Positions 7,888 through 19,075 of a stretch of 41,131 nt of DNA are shown here, piece after piece. Source of the stretch: an uncultured Mycoplasma sp. (GTDB lineage Bacteria > Bacillota_I > Bacilli_A > Mycoplasmatales > Metamycoplasmataceae). Each line of letters starts with the position of its first letter. The first letter of the stretch is position 1. Location: contig CASEIC010000024.1 in NCBI GenBank assembly GCA_949288045.1, forward strand, positions 1 to 41,131, read 5' to 3'. Under the pieces are notes generated by a model. The model was given only the letters and a program-made list of their open reading frames with translations, searched no databases and was not told the origin of the DNA. Both the position numbers and the translations under genes were made by a program.

Positions 7888-10423
7888 AACCTTTAAATAG
7901 GAATTTTCTTAATATATATCCAACACCTGATATACCAACACCACCACCAGTAATTGCTAGTGTTGCACCAATAGATGTAGAAACTATTGAATCATGATTT
8001 TTATTAGAATCTTCTTCTACATTTGTAGGATTTTGATTAAATCCACTTATGACTACATTAGCAAAGGTTCATATTTCTTTAATTTCATCATTGATAACAA
8101 CTTTTGAGTTTTGTATAGTTACATTACATGTTATTTCACCTTTTGAATCATCATAAGAAACTAATTTTATTTCCTTGATATCTGAAGCTGAAATAATTAA
8201 CTCATTAATTATTTTTCCATCTTTATCTTTTGGTTGTTGAATTAATGGAATGATTGCTTTTTTAAAAGCTACACCATTAATATTTTGAATACCATCATAA
8301 TAATCACTTGGGAATATATTTGAAAATCCTTGAATTGTACCACCTATAAAAATTGTAGTACCTTCAATTACTAATGGAGGTTGAGGTGTTGGTTTATTAT
8401 CTCCATCCTCATTTCCACCACCACTATCTTCACCATTTCCTGGTTTATTCTCATCATCAATATCTTCACTAAGTTTTAAATTTTTAATTGTTATTGTCGC
8501 TAATTTATGTTGTGGGTATTTTGAAAAATCATTTTTTAATTCTTGTAATGTAGTAATTAATAACCTACCATTTTCATTATATAAAATAGTTGCATAAAGA
8601 TCAAAATAAATAGTTTTTGAATTAGTGTTAATAAATAATGAATTAGGATCAACTGTTAAAATTGAATCACTTCTCATATTTTTTCATGTTGTTGGTAGTT
8701 TAGAAGATGAGTATATTGTATCAAAATTGAATAAGTTGTTAATTTTATCAATGTTTAATCCGTTGATATTTGTTTGTTGTTCATTATCAAATTCTATTTT
8801 TAATGCTTTTGAATAATAAGCATATGATGCTGGATTTGATGTTGCTTGTCCTCTTCCTTCTTGATTAATATATACAACATCGCTACCTCCACCATTTACA
8901 GAAAAAATATTTTTTGAAAACACATTATCCAATGAACTAAATGAATCATCATAAAAAATTAATGGTACTTGATAGGCATCATTAGATGAAGTGGTGTAAT
9001 TTGAATTTTCTTGTGTGTTTGAATTTTCTTGAAATAGATATAGTCTAGCTCTTTCGTCATCTAAATTTTCACCAAAAACACTATTATCTGCAGTTTCTCT
9101 ATTGCCAATAGCTATTGATCCATCAGGATTGTTGAATATAGTTACAAAATGTTTGTTATAGGTTTTATCAGATGTTCCAGAAGCAATAAATGGAGTTTTT
9201 TTACCTTTAAAGTGTTCAAATCCATTTCTTTGTATTGGTGCATTATCAAAGTATCCAAAGTACATTTTTTTATTAACTTCGTCATTATCATGTGTAAACA
9301 CTTCTGATGTTTTTAAATCTTTCAATTTTTTATATTTTGTTTCAATTGTAATTCTGCAATATATTGGTCTATATTTAAATCTTCCAAAGTTAATTACAGC
9401 ATAGACAACTAAATCGTTAAATCATGAATAATTTGGAATAGACATCCCCATAACATTTGTTGTATTTGCAACATATTCAATTCTTTTGGCTAGAGTGGTT
9501 TCAAAAATATCAAGTCCATTTGTGGCTCAATCTATTATTTGTGTTTTATGATTTGATGTTGCACTAACTGATGATGAACCGTTTGATCAATTGTATAAAT
9601 CATATTCTAGATAGTTTGTATTGTTTGATGATCTAGCTATTAAAGGCACAGTTATATATCCATTATCTTGTTTGTCATCATGTACTACCATCATTGACAA
9701 AATAGCTTGCTTATCGTTTGGATATCTATAGTTGATATTCAATGATTTAAACGTATTACTATTTGTATCATAAATGTATCATGTTTTAGATATTGAATCA
9801 GAAGTATTTTCTAGTAATTTTGGATAGATTAACATCTCAGTTGCTGTTGATTGATTTTGGTAAATAGGAACCATACCTCATGTTAGTGGAGAACAAATAT
9901 CTTCATTATATTTATACTTTGTAATAACACACACTTCAGTATTTGTCGGACTTAAGCTTTTTTCAATAACACTACTTGAAGCGTTATTAATTTTTCTTAC
10001 TTTTATAGTTCACATATCATTTTCTAAAACTGAATATAAAATAATGATAGAGTCACGTTTTGCTTCATATTCAATTGAAAGGATATTATATCCTTTACCA
10101 AACTCATCTTCTCACAAGATTTTTGTTGGATCATTTTTATCTACACAAACAATATTATTATCTGTCGAAAGATAAACAAACCCTCCGCTAATTGATTTGT
10201 ACACATTTGGATTAGATACACCTTTCATTGGTTTTGCAAGTTCTATAAAACCATTTGAAGAAATTTCAACATCACTTTGTATAGATGACTTTTCTATCTT
10301 ATTTAATTGTATTTTTTTATCATTATTATAGTGTATAGATGTTAATGGTAAAATTAATGCGATAGAAGAAGCAAATAGTAAACTAGTAGATGATATTATT
10401 CCAACTTTTGTTTTCTTTTTCAT
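7886..10423 (-). CDS. Large surface protein with signal peptide and C-terminal membrane anchor
   Basis: 845 residues, one continuous frame once TGA is read as Trp (standard-code reading would split it into pieces). N-terminus KKKTKVGIISSTSLLFASSIALILPL is a signal peptide without lipobox. Residues about 75-105 (GGFVYLSTDNNIVCVDKNDP, then LWEDEFGKG) look like a PQQ/beta-propeller blade, and the long middle is beta-rich. A low-complexity Gly/Glu/Asp/Pro linker (PGNGEDSGGGNEDGDNKPTP) sits near residue 655, and the protein ends with a transmembrane helix (ATLAITGGGVGISGVGYIL) and RKFLFKG inside. Exposed beta-propeller adhesin or binding protein is inference. AAGGAT precedes the ATG by about 11 bases. 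Confidence 0.85.
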
Positions 10424-10486
10424 TGTTTGTTAATATCCTTATCTTTCAACCACCATTAATATCATATCATAATTTTGCTCAAAATA

Positions 10487-10506
10487 TCACAAAATGCTCT
10501 TTGTGA
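10487..10506. promoter_or_regulatory. Operator-like inverted repeat in divergent control region
   Basis: TCACAAA (10487-10493) and TTTGTGA (10500-10506) form a perfect 7-bp inverted repeat around six bases. It lies 64 bp before the surface-protein gene (-) and 179 bp before the helicase gene (+). No T-run follows. Candidate repressor site or hairpin. Confidence 0.4.
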
Positions 10507-10556
10507 ATGTATTTTTGATTAAATTTGTATCATTAAATTTTTTTAATCTCCTTTAT

Positions 10557-10582
10557 CTTTAAAATATTAAAGAATATTAAAG
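10557..10582. repeat. Tandem 10-bp repeat with overlapping inverted repeat upstream of helicase gene
   Basis: AATATTAAAG occurs twice without gap (10563-10572 and 10573-10582), followed by a degenerate third unit (ATACTAAAA). The first copy also pairs with CTTTAA at 10557-10562 to make a CTTTAA-AATA-TTAAAG hairpin. A unit of one helical turn suggests stacked protein-binding sites. The rest of the 10424-10684 intergenic region is plain AT-rich sequence with a TATAAT at 10643-10648. Confidence 0.4.
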
Positions 10583-10684
10583 ATACTAAAAAAGTTCTTT
10601 TAATTCTTTGTAATTTTTTTATATTTTTGAAATTTTAATGTTTATAATAAGGAGGTTAATTTTTAATTTTGATGGGGTATTGTT

Positions 10685-13600
10685 ATGAAAAAAGCTATTA
10701 AGCAAAAACTTCTAAATTTAGTTTCAATTGATTCAAAAGATTATTGTGTCAAAACTAGTTTAGGGCAAAGACACATTGATATTCTGAAGTATGTTAAAAA
10801 AGATGTGTTCTTGTCATTTATTAATAATGAAATATCACAATTAGAAATATCAACAGCTTCAGGTGTTGCATATTTTGAAGAAGCATTGAATAAATCGAAA
10901 GATGCTGCTGAGTTTATTAAAATTGTTGAAGATAATGGATTTGAAATTTCTGAAGCAATGAGAGATAATTTGAAATCATTTGCAACAAATAAGAAAAAAG
11001 TGCTATCTCATTATGTTTCTGAGATGAAATCATCTAAAAAGGTTTTTATTAGTTTAAATAGATTTGCAAAACAATTTTATAATGACACAGCTTCATGACC
11101 ATTACATGTTGCTTATCAATTTTTAAAAGGTAAAATAGGAAACGAAACAGCACTTAAAGCTCCCATTATCTTGCAAAAAGTAGAAATTGTTGAAGAAGGT
11201 TCAAAATTATATTTAAGAAGAGTTGAGGACGAAAGACTAGTAAATGAAAAAATACAAGTCATTATGAACAAGGAGTATCCAAACCACGTTCCATCTGATG
11301 AGTTATTTAAACCTTTATCTTTAGAGGACACAGTAAAAAGATTTGAAACAATGGTTGGTTATGATATTAAATTTTCAAATGATGTTGAAAATTTTGTTAA
11401 TGAAGATGCAAAAACAATCGTAAGTAAATATACAACATTAAAAATGGAAGCTTCAACAGTTTTAGGATTTTTTGAACCTGGTGGTTCAGCACTTAAACAA
11501 GATTTAGAAAAAATTATTGAGCAAAACATTGACCCATTTGAAGCTCAAATAGAATCTTCAACATTCAAACCAAATAAACATTACGAAGATAAAATAATTA
11601 AAGAACCTGATATTCTTCAATTAAATCGTCCATTAAATATTTTCCAAAAATATGCTGTAGCTTCTGCGTTACAACAATCAACATTAATTTATGGTCCTCC
11701 AGGTACAGGTAAATCAGAAGTTATTTCAAACATTATTTCAAATGCCTTAGTAAAAGGTAAAAACGTTTTAATGGTTTCAGAGAAAAAAGCAGCTCTTGAT
11801 GTTTTAACAGATAGATTGAAATCAATATCACAATTTGCATTGTACTTATGTGACAATAGAAATAGAGAAGAATTCTATAAAAAAATAGATTCCTTAAATT
11901 CATTGCTAGGAACTCAATGATATAGAGAGCCATCAAGATATACAAGAAATGCTCAAATTGAACCATTAAAAATTGAACCAAGCGAGTTAATGTTCCATAA
12001 CAATTATTTAGATTGATATAGTGAATTGCATAAATTAATTAAAAAACATTGATCAATTGAAGATTATGAAGATAAAATTTTTGATTTAGATTATCAAAAA
12101 TATCAAAATTTAAAAAATGAACTTGGTGAACAAGTATATACAGAATGATTATCAAGTATTTTTATTGAAGGTATTGGTAATATTTCAATTTATGAAAAAA
12201 TTCAAGAATATCTAGTTGAGTATAACATTTCAAAAGTAAGCGACTTCTTTAATGAATACTTATTATTCAAAAAATTTGTTAAAAAATTCAAACTTGAAGA
12301 AACAATGTCTCCAAATGAAATTACAAAACACATTAAAAAAATTAAACAAAAAATTTCTACAAATATAAAACTTGTTGAAGGTTTCTTGCTTGGTGGTAAA
12401 AAATTAATTCAAATTTTTGATCAATATCAAGTATTTAAAGACAAGTATCAAGAAACACCAACATTTAAAGAATTTATTGAAAAAACTCAAAAACAAAAAG
12501 AATCATTTATTAATACAATTGAAGACTTTAAAGTATTTATTAAAAGATTGTTTACCAAAAAACCAGAATGAAAAGAAATTAAGAGATCAGAATTAGCAAG
12601 CAAAGCTAAGAAGTTTGAAAAATTCTTGGATAAATACAAAAAAGAATTGCAAAAAATTAATTGATTTGAATTTATTGATGAAAACATCAAAAAAATGGAT
12701 AAATTCTTAGAAATTATTTCAGAAAAAGCAGAAGATCAAGCGACAAGTGAAATTATTTTTGCAGAATTTGTTGTTAACAAAAAAGTTATTACTGATGCAG
12801 AATCTTGTGATTTACCTTTAAAAACAGTTAAGGAAGTTTCAAGAAATAAAGATGATATTATAGCTTTATTTAAAGATTATATTTCTAACGAAGATATGAC
12901 TGATCTAGGTTTAATGCAAGATATCATTAAATTCCAAGATTTAATTACATTTGATGAAGAATTTTTAGAAGAACTATACAAAGTTAAAGATGTTTTCTAT
13001 GGAATGAATATGACTATTTTAAAAGAATATTCATGAATTTCTTTACCATATATCAAAACATTGTATTTACAAAACTTTACTTTATTTGATTTAGATGAAA
13101 TAGGAAAAATAATGCAACATATTTCATCACCAATTACAGATGAACAATTTGATAAATTAAAACAAGTTGCTTTATGAAATGATATTGTTAAAAATGATCC
13201 AATGTTCTACGAAGTTAAAGGTGTTAATTTCCAAGACATTATTGTTCAATTAAGAAGAGAAGAAATTCGTTCAGCTGAAATTGTTGAAGAATTAATCTTT
13301 AAAAAGTACATTAATTCATTAAGAAATTACTTAATAAAATTATCTAAAGAAGAAAAAGATGAAGTAGCTAATGTTTTAAGAATTGCTTCTTCTGGATCAT
13401 TACCTCCAATTACACAATTTGTTCAAAAATATTACCAATCATTAAAAAAATTGTTCCCAATTTGAGTTGCAACACCAGATAATGTTTCAGATATGATTCC
13501 GCTAAATGAAAACGAATTCTATTATGGAATTTTTGATGAGGCATCACAGATGGCAATTGAAAGAGCTTATCCTCTTGTATATAGAACAACAATTAAAGTC

Positions 13601-14827
13601 GTATCAGGAGATGATAAACAATTAAAACCAACATCATTCTTTGCTACAAAAATTGATGATAGTAATTTTGATATTGACGATTTTGATTCTGCTGAATCTC
13701 TATTAGAGAGAGCTAAGGTTTCTTGATGAAATGAATTCCACTTGAAAAATCACTATCGTTCAGAATCAAAAGAATTGATTGAATTCTCAAATAAATTTAT
13801 TTATAACAATTCACTTGAAGTTGCTACAAAATGTGGAATATTTGAAAAAGGTATAGATGTTGTAGATGTTAATGGTGTTTGAGGTCAAGTAAATCAAAAA
13901 GAAGCTGAAAAAATTCTTGAAATACTAGAAGATAATTATGAAAGATATGAAAAAATTCTAATTATTACATTTAATGCTAAACAATCACAATTATTAGAAA
14001 ATATGTTGATCGAAAAATCAGCTAAATTCCCTGAAAAATTAAGAGAAAAAATTGAACAAAACTTAGTTGTAATTACAAACTTAGAAAATGTTCAAGGTAA
14101 TGAGGGTGACCTAGTTATTCTTTCGGTTTCATATGGTAAAAATGCAGAAGGTGTTGTAAGAAACAATTTTGGTCCATTAAATGCAAAAGGTGGTTCAAAC
14201 CGTTTAAATGTTGCTATTACACGTGCTAGATCAAAAATGATTGTTGTTAAATCATTGTCAGGAAATGATATTAAAGTTTCAAATCCAAACAATAAGAACG
14301 CAATTATCTTTAAAAAATTTATAGAATATCTAGATGTAATTAAAGCAGATCAATCAATTGATGTAGTTAATGAAGAAATGGAAAATATTGATGAAATCAA
14401 TGAAGGAACAAGAGAACTTGATATTGCAATGGTTAGAACAAAGGAATTAAATGTGTTTGATTTTGCAAAACCTATTGTTCAAAACATTTATGCTGAACTA
14501 ATTAAGAATTTATCAAGTGCAAAATATGAAATTAAAATCGATTTCAAAGTCGGTTCAAAAAATATTGATCTTCTAATTCTAAATAAGAAAACAAAAGCTG
14601 TTGTTAAAGCTTTATTGATTGAAGAGTGAAAAACAAACAGAACAATTAAAGAAATGATTGAAGAAGTTGATAGACAATACTTCTTGGAAGATAGAGGATA
14701 TAGTACATTCAAAATAAAAGAATATGAATGACATATTGATAAACCTAGATTAATCGAAAAACTAAAATTAAGTTTAGAAAATAAGAATACTTCAATTGAT
14801 TATATTATTTGACAAGCTGAAAAATAA
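10685..14827 (+). CDS. UPF1-like superfamily 1 helicase with C-terminal endonuclease-like domain
   Basis: 1380 residues, ten or more in-frame TGA Trp codons. Walker A GPPGTGKS at 337-344, DEASQ (motif II) at 951-955, GDDKQLKP (motif III), LKNHYRS (IV), NVQGNEGDLVILS (V, about 1134) and RLNVAITRARSK (VI, about 1173). These are SF1B/UPF1-Dna2 signatures. About 600 mostly helical residues are inserted between motifs I and II. Residues about 1270-1380 resemble the DUF559/MTES_1575 restriction-endonuclease fold (FKVGSKNIDLLIL, LIEEWK, VDRQYFLEDRGYSTFKI). Large uncharacterised mycoplasma helicases of this type exist (for example MG140). Role probably in DNA or RNA unwinding for repair or processing. 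ATG follows TTATG without a clear ribosome site; GGAGG at 10651 is too distant. Confidence 0.88.
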
Positions 14828-14845
14828 TTGTTAACCTTAATAAAT

Positions 14846-14871
14846 CATTGCCATTTATGCAATGGTTTTTT
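14846..14871 (+). terminator. Rho-independent terminator of helicase gene
   Basis: CATTGC (14846-14851) pairs with GCAATG (14859-14864) around a seven-base loop, followed by G and six T. Confidence 0.75.
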
Positions 14872-14918
14872 ATTATTTAATAAAAGTGATATTATTTAGT
14901 AAAGATTATGGTGACACA

Positions 14919-15638
14919 ATGACAAATGAAGAAATAAATTTAATTTTAAAAGAAGGTAAACCACATATAACAATTGAGTATAAAGATGGATATGTTACAA
15001 AAGAATTTAAAAATAAAAACTTTGAGTATCTTGAAATTTTAAATGAATTAAATAAAATGGGATTTTGATTTATTCCAAAATTTAAAAAAATAGATCCAAA
15101 TTTTATAATGTATAAATTTATTGATGGCAAACCATATAAAAGAGAACAAAAAATTAAAAAATCAAATGTAAAATTATTAGCTCAAATGTTGAGAGCTATT
15201 ACTAATGTTCTTCTTAAAGGTGAAAATAATATATATTATGCTCATGGAGATATAAATCCCACTAATTTAGTATTTAATAAAAATGATGAACTTATTGGAA
15301 TTGTGGATTGAGATTCGATTCATATTACTGATAATTTAAATGAAGATTTATTTCATACAATGTGAACTTGTTTAAATATTAGCAATTTTAAGAAAAGCAT
15401 TAAAAAGAAATTGAAAATGATTAAACTATTTTTAAAAAATTATGGATATGAAGTTAAAAGTGAATCTGATAAAATAGCTAACAATTTTTATAAAGTTTTA
15501 GAGCAAGAACGTAAGAAAATTGAATCAAATAATAATTTAGAAAATAATGATAAATTAGAGAAAATTAATCAAACAATTGAGTATATAAAATTCTATGAAG
15601 AAGAAATATCAAAATTAGATTCTTATTTTGCTAAATAA
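14919..15638 (+). CDS. Aminoglycoside phosphotransferase/choline kinase-like protein
   Basis: 239 residues. Contains the APH-family catalytic loop HGDINPTN (109-116: H109, D111, N116) and metal-binding IVDWD (128-132) in normal order; N-terminal Lys in YVTKEF (25-30) fits the ATP-binding Lys. The C-terminal third is a charged helical tail. Such proteins in mycoplasmas usually phosphorylate small metabolites such as choline or a sugar rather than drugs; LicA-type choline kinase is a possibility. ATG at 14919 chosen over an in-frame start 19 codons upstream, which would begin in the terminator's T-run and add a hydrophobic stretch foreign to the family. Confidence 0.75.
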
Positions 15639-15653
15639 TTCATTTATAAAATG

Positions 15654-15659
15654 TATAAT
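15654..15659 (+). promoter_or_regulatory. -10 box eight bases before MATE ATG (leaderless-type)
   Basis: TATAAT, then GTAACATC, then ATG. No Shine-Dalgarno is possible in the gap, and transcription should start about two bases before the ATG. Confidence 0.55.
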
Positions 15660-15667
15660 GTAACATC

Positions 15668-17191
15668 ATGTATAAGATAATTAGAAATTATTTTCCTAAT
15701 TCCAAGTCAGAATGATTAAAATACACATTAACCTCATTACCAGTTATTTTTGCTGCAATGATTTTATCAATTAACTCATTTATTGATAATTTTATGGCTA
15801 CATCAATTCAAGGTGGTAATCAAGCATTATCATATGCAAATCAATGAACAAATTATTTGAATGGAATATTTGCTTCAACTACTTTAGTTGGATCAGCTTT
15901 GTTAGGTCAATATTTAGGTTATGGAAATCGAACAAAAATTAGAGAAGTTGTAAATGTGCGTGTTTTAATTGCTTTAATTATAGCAATAGCATTTATTGTT
16001 CCTGCATTGGTTGCTCCAGAATCCATGATTCATGTTTCAAGTGGTTTTGATAATAAGTTAGATAGTGATGTTATAAATACGGCAGTCATATATATGAGAG
16101 TAATTACTATTTCTTGAATTTTGCAAGCATTATTTTATACATCATCAATGATCATTAGAGAAGCAGGACATGGTAAAGCATCATTATGAGCTTCAATAAT
16201 TTCGCTTACCATAAATATTTTATTTAATTCAATATTTACATATGTTTTAGAACTAGGAATTTTAGGATTAGCAATAGCAACAATTATGTCTCAATCAATT
16301 TCATTAACATTAATTGTTATTTATTTACTTGTTAATGACAGAATTTTACTTGTTAATTTTTTTAAAATTTTTAAAATATCTCACATTATTTGAAAGCAAA
16401 TATGAAAAAGATTACCAACATTTTTTATGGCCACAATAGGTTCAGTTTGTGTTTCAACAAGATTTATTTTTTGAAATATAGGCTATGAAACTGGTTCAAT
16501 TGGAGATAATAAGTTATATTATTTATCAGCAGCGAACATATTAGGTATTAGCATGATGTTTTTCAATATATTTTGAACAACATTTGAATCAATGAATGCA
16601 AATATTACCATTTTTGTAAGTCGTGAATTAGGTCATAATAATATTGGAAAAGCAAAGGCAAATGCTAAAAAACTTCAAGGATTTCACCTTACTTTTGCAG
16701 TTGTAATGGGAATAATATTTTTTGCGCTTTCATTTGCAATTGAAAAAATGACTTTTTTGACAGAAGGATATACTCAACAACTAGAACAAACATTAATTAA
16801 GGAATTTGGTCAAGAACAAGGAGTAATTAAATTTAAAGAAATCAAAGAATCAGCTATTTTAGAATACATGAAAAATCTTAAATGAACTCTTTGACCATTG
16901 AGTTGATATATGCCAATTTGAATTTGATATTTAACTAAATCTAGAATTATTTCTGGTGGTGGTAAGACAAACATTACTTCATTATGTGATACCGTAAATG
17001 GATTTATTCAAATTGGCTGAATTGCTTTAATTAATTTTGTTATTGTTCCAAATACAGGAATTGAATTTGCATGAGCATATGCATTATTCTTTGTATCTGA
17101 TGTACTTAAAGTTCCATTATTTGAAATTCTATATTATAAAGTTGATTGAGCTAAAAACATAACTTTAGAAGAAAAAAATAGAGCAAACTAA
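15668..17191 (+). CDS. MATE-family efflux transporter
   Basis: 507 residues with about twelve hydrophobic helices in two halves, each with the MATE pattern: SLPVIFAAMILSINSFIDNF and TLVGSALLGQYLGYGN in the first half; RLPTFFMATIGS, AANILGISMMFFNIFWTTF and NITIFVSRELGHNN in the second. Exports organic cations or drugs using H+ or Na+. An extra hydrophilic stretch of about 45 residues (ending KEIKESAILEYMKNLK) follows the ninth or tenth helix. Substrate unknown. Single gene with its own promoter and terminator. Confidence 0.85.
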
Positions 17192-17212
17192 AATTTGTGC
17201 TCTATTTTTATT
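17177..17212. terminator. Bidirectional terminator between MATE and ptsH
   Basis: AATAGAGCA (17177-17185) pairs perfectly with TGCTCTATT (17198-17206). T-rich sequence follows on the plus strand and an A-run precedes it, giving a T-run for the minus strand. It includes the MATE stop codon and serves both convergent genes. Confidence 0.8.
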
Positions 17213-17223
17213 AAATTAAGTTA

Positions 17224-17490
17224 TTAACCAATTAATTTTAATTTTTCTAATTCAGATTTGATTTTGCTTACTGCTTCATCTGCATCTGCACCATTTGCTT
17301 CAATTGTAATTTCATCATCTTTTTTGATACCTAAAGCCATGATGTTCATAATTGATTTTGCATTACCTTCTTTTCCTTTAGCCATAATTTTAATATCTGA
17401 ACTAAATGAAGATGCAATTTTTGTTAATTCTGATGCTGGTCTTGCATGTAGACCAATTGGATCAATAATTTTAGCTGTAAATTTAGCCAT
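17224..17490 (-). CDS. ptsH: Phosphocarrier protein HPr
   Basis: 88 residues, standard length. Accepts phosphate from enzyme I at His15 (IGLHARPA) and passes it to sugar-specific enzyme II; the regulatory Ser46 site for HPr kinase is present in AKSIMNIMAL. Strong ribosome site AAAGGAG before ATG, promoter -10 on the minus strand at 17525-17530. Gene stands alone, as in mycoplasmas, without ptsI beside it. Confidence 0.96.
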   Translation of the reverse strand: MAKFTAKIIDPIGLHARPASELTKIASSFSSDIKIMAKGKEGNAKSIMNIMALGIKKDDEITIEANGADADEAVSKIKSELEKLKLIG

Positions 17491-17524
17491 TTTTTCTCCT
17501 TTGTTTTTTTGTTTACTAAAACTA

Positions 17525-17530
17525 ATTATA
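17525..17530 (-). promoter_or_regulatory. -10 box of ptsH
   Basis: Minus-strand TATAAT about 35 bases before the ptsH ATG, leaving a leader that holds AAAGGAG. Confidence 0.5.
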
Positions 17531-17575
17531 AAACATATTTTATTAATGTAATTTTTTTTATTTTGTAAACTATAG

Positions 17576-17581
17576 TAAAAT
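17576..17581 (+). promoter_or_regulatory. -10-like box seven bases before hpt ATG
   Basis: TAAAAT seven bases before ATG; a second candidate, TATAGT, is at 17571-17576. No ribosome site in the gap. Confidence 0.35.
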
Positions 17582-17588
17582 AAAAATT

Positions 17589-18146
17589 ATGAATCCCAAA
17601 AAAGATAAAAGATTTACAAAAATTCTTTTTAGTCAAAAACAAATTGAAAAAAGAATTAAAGAATTAGCGAAATGAGTTAATAAAGAATATAAGAATTCAA
17701 AGGAATTGGTTTTGGTTGGCCTATTAAAAGGTTCAATTCCATTTCTTGCTCAATTAATTAAAGATATCGATGTTGAACATTCGCTTGATTTCATTGTTGC
17801 TTCTTCATATTCTGGTGCAACAACTTCGAGTGGAAATATAAAAATAATTATGGATTTAGCATCTGATATCCAAAATAAAGATGTTTTAATTGTTGAAGAC
17901 ATAATTGATAGTGGAATAACGCTTGATAAGGTAAAAACCAATCTACTTTCAAGAAAGCCTAAATCATTAAAAATAATGACATTATTGGATAAACCAGCAA
18001 GAAGAAAAGCTGCAATTAAACCAGATATTATTGGTTTTGAGGTACCAGATGAATTTTTAGCTGGTTTTGGACTTGATGTTAAGGAAAAAATGAGAAATGT
18101 TCCATATATTGGTATTTTTAATAAAGATTATCTAGATAAATTATAG
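17589..18146 (+). CDS. hpt: Hypoxanthine phosphoribosyltransferase
   Basis: 185 residues; salvages hypoxanthine and probably guanine with PRPP to IMP and GMP. Seen: LVGLLKGSIPFLAQL, VASSYSGATTSSG, the PRPP loop VLIVEDIIDSGITL (about 98-111) and the C-terminal base-binding region KPDIIGFEVPDEFLAGFGLD. Works with apt in purine salvage. One TGA Trp. No Shine-Dalgarno. Confidence 0.94.
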
Positions 18147-18154
18147 ATTTTCTA

Positions 18155-18160
18155 TATAAT
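18155..18160 (+). promoter_or_regulatory. -10 box ten bases before degV ATG
   Basis: TATAAT, then AGAAGGTATT, then ATG. AGAAGG looks like a ribosome site but would lie at or before the expected transcription start, so its use is doubtful. Confidence 0.45.
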
Positions 18161-18170
18161 AGAAGGTATT

Positions 18171-19070
18171 ATGAAATTAGCAATAGTAGTAGATTCTTCT
18201 TGTGGTTTGCCAAAAAAAGAAATTGAAAAAAGAGGTTGACATTTTCTTCCATTGTATTTAAATATTGATGGTAAAGAGTATGTTGATGGTGTGGATATAA
18301 CAATTGACAATTTTCTTTCAATTTATAATGAAAATTCAGTTGGCAAAACTTCTTGTACACCAATAGGTATAGCGGATGAATTAATAAAAAAATTATCGAA
18401 AGAAAATGATTTTGTGGTTGTATATCCAATATCAATGGGTTTATCATCTCAATATCAAAATCTTGAAATGATTTCAAAACAATATAAAAATGTTTTTGTT
18501 GTTAAATCAAAATATGTATTACAGTTAATTGTTAAAGATTGTGTTGAACTTGAAAAACTTATATTATCAAATGAGTTGACAGTAAAGCAAGCGGTTGCAA
18601 ATATCGAGAAAAGAGATTACTCTCAAGCAGATGTGCTTTTATATCCTAAAGATATTAATGTTTTAGTAAGAGGAGGAAGGCTTGCTCCATCAGCTGCAAA
18701 ACTTGCAAAATTATTAAGAATTTTCCCTGTTATTGGTTTACAAAATGGTAATTTGGAAAAATATGACAAAGGTGTAACATTCAACAAAACGTTTTTTAAC
18801 ACAGCTGTTGAGCATTATAAAAAAGTTTCAAAGAAAAAACCTAAAACAATGATGTTTTTACATACAGCAAATGAAAATGCTGATGAGTTATTTAAAGAAT
18901 TAGTGGAAAAGACAAAATATTCAAAAGATGTAATAACATCACCAATTGGCCCAGTAATTGCAATGCACACTGGTTATGGAGCAATGGCTGTATTTTACAC
19001 TGATTTATTATTTGATATAAGTGAATATGGTTTTAATGGAACATCTGCTAAAAAGAAAGGAAAAAAATAA
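18171..19070 (+). CDS. DegV family fatty-acid-binding protein
   Basis: 299 residues, normal for DegV/FakB, the carrier subunit that presents fatty acids to the kinase FakA for incorporation of host lipids. Seen: N-terminal IVVDSSCGLP, KTSCTPIG (ligand-site TSxPS region, with Cys/Thr variation), YPISMGLSSQYQN, LVRGGRLAPSAAKLAKLL and the C-terminal IGPVIAMHTGYGAMAVFY. All are family landmarks. Next gene begins six bases after its stop, so the membrane protein is cotranscribed. Confidence 0.9.
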
Positions 19071-19075
19071 ATATT

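Noticed and set aside
7886-10423. Apparent series of broken ORFs (possible pseudogene)
   Set aside because: All breaks are TGA codons in one frame; with TGA as Trp the frame is intact from signal peptide to C-terminal anchor.
10672-10701. Nine-codon ORF before the helicase gene
   Set aside because: GGAGG is too far upstream, the peptide is very short and overlaps the helicase start; no support beyond chance.
14862-14918. Upstream start for the APH-like kinase
   Set aside because: Begins at the terminator of the helicase gene and adds hydrophobic residues foreign to the family.
17258-17551. Plus-strand ORF opposite ptsH
   Set aside because: Antisense shadow of a clear HPr gene; no ribosome site and no family.
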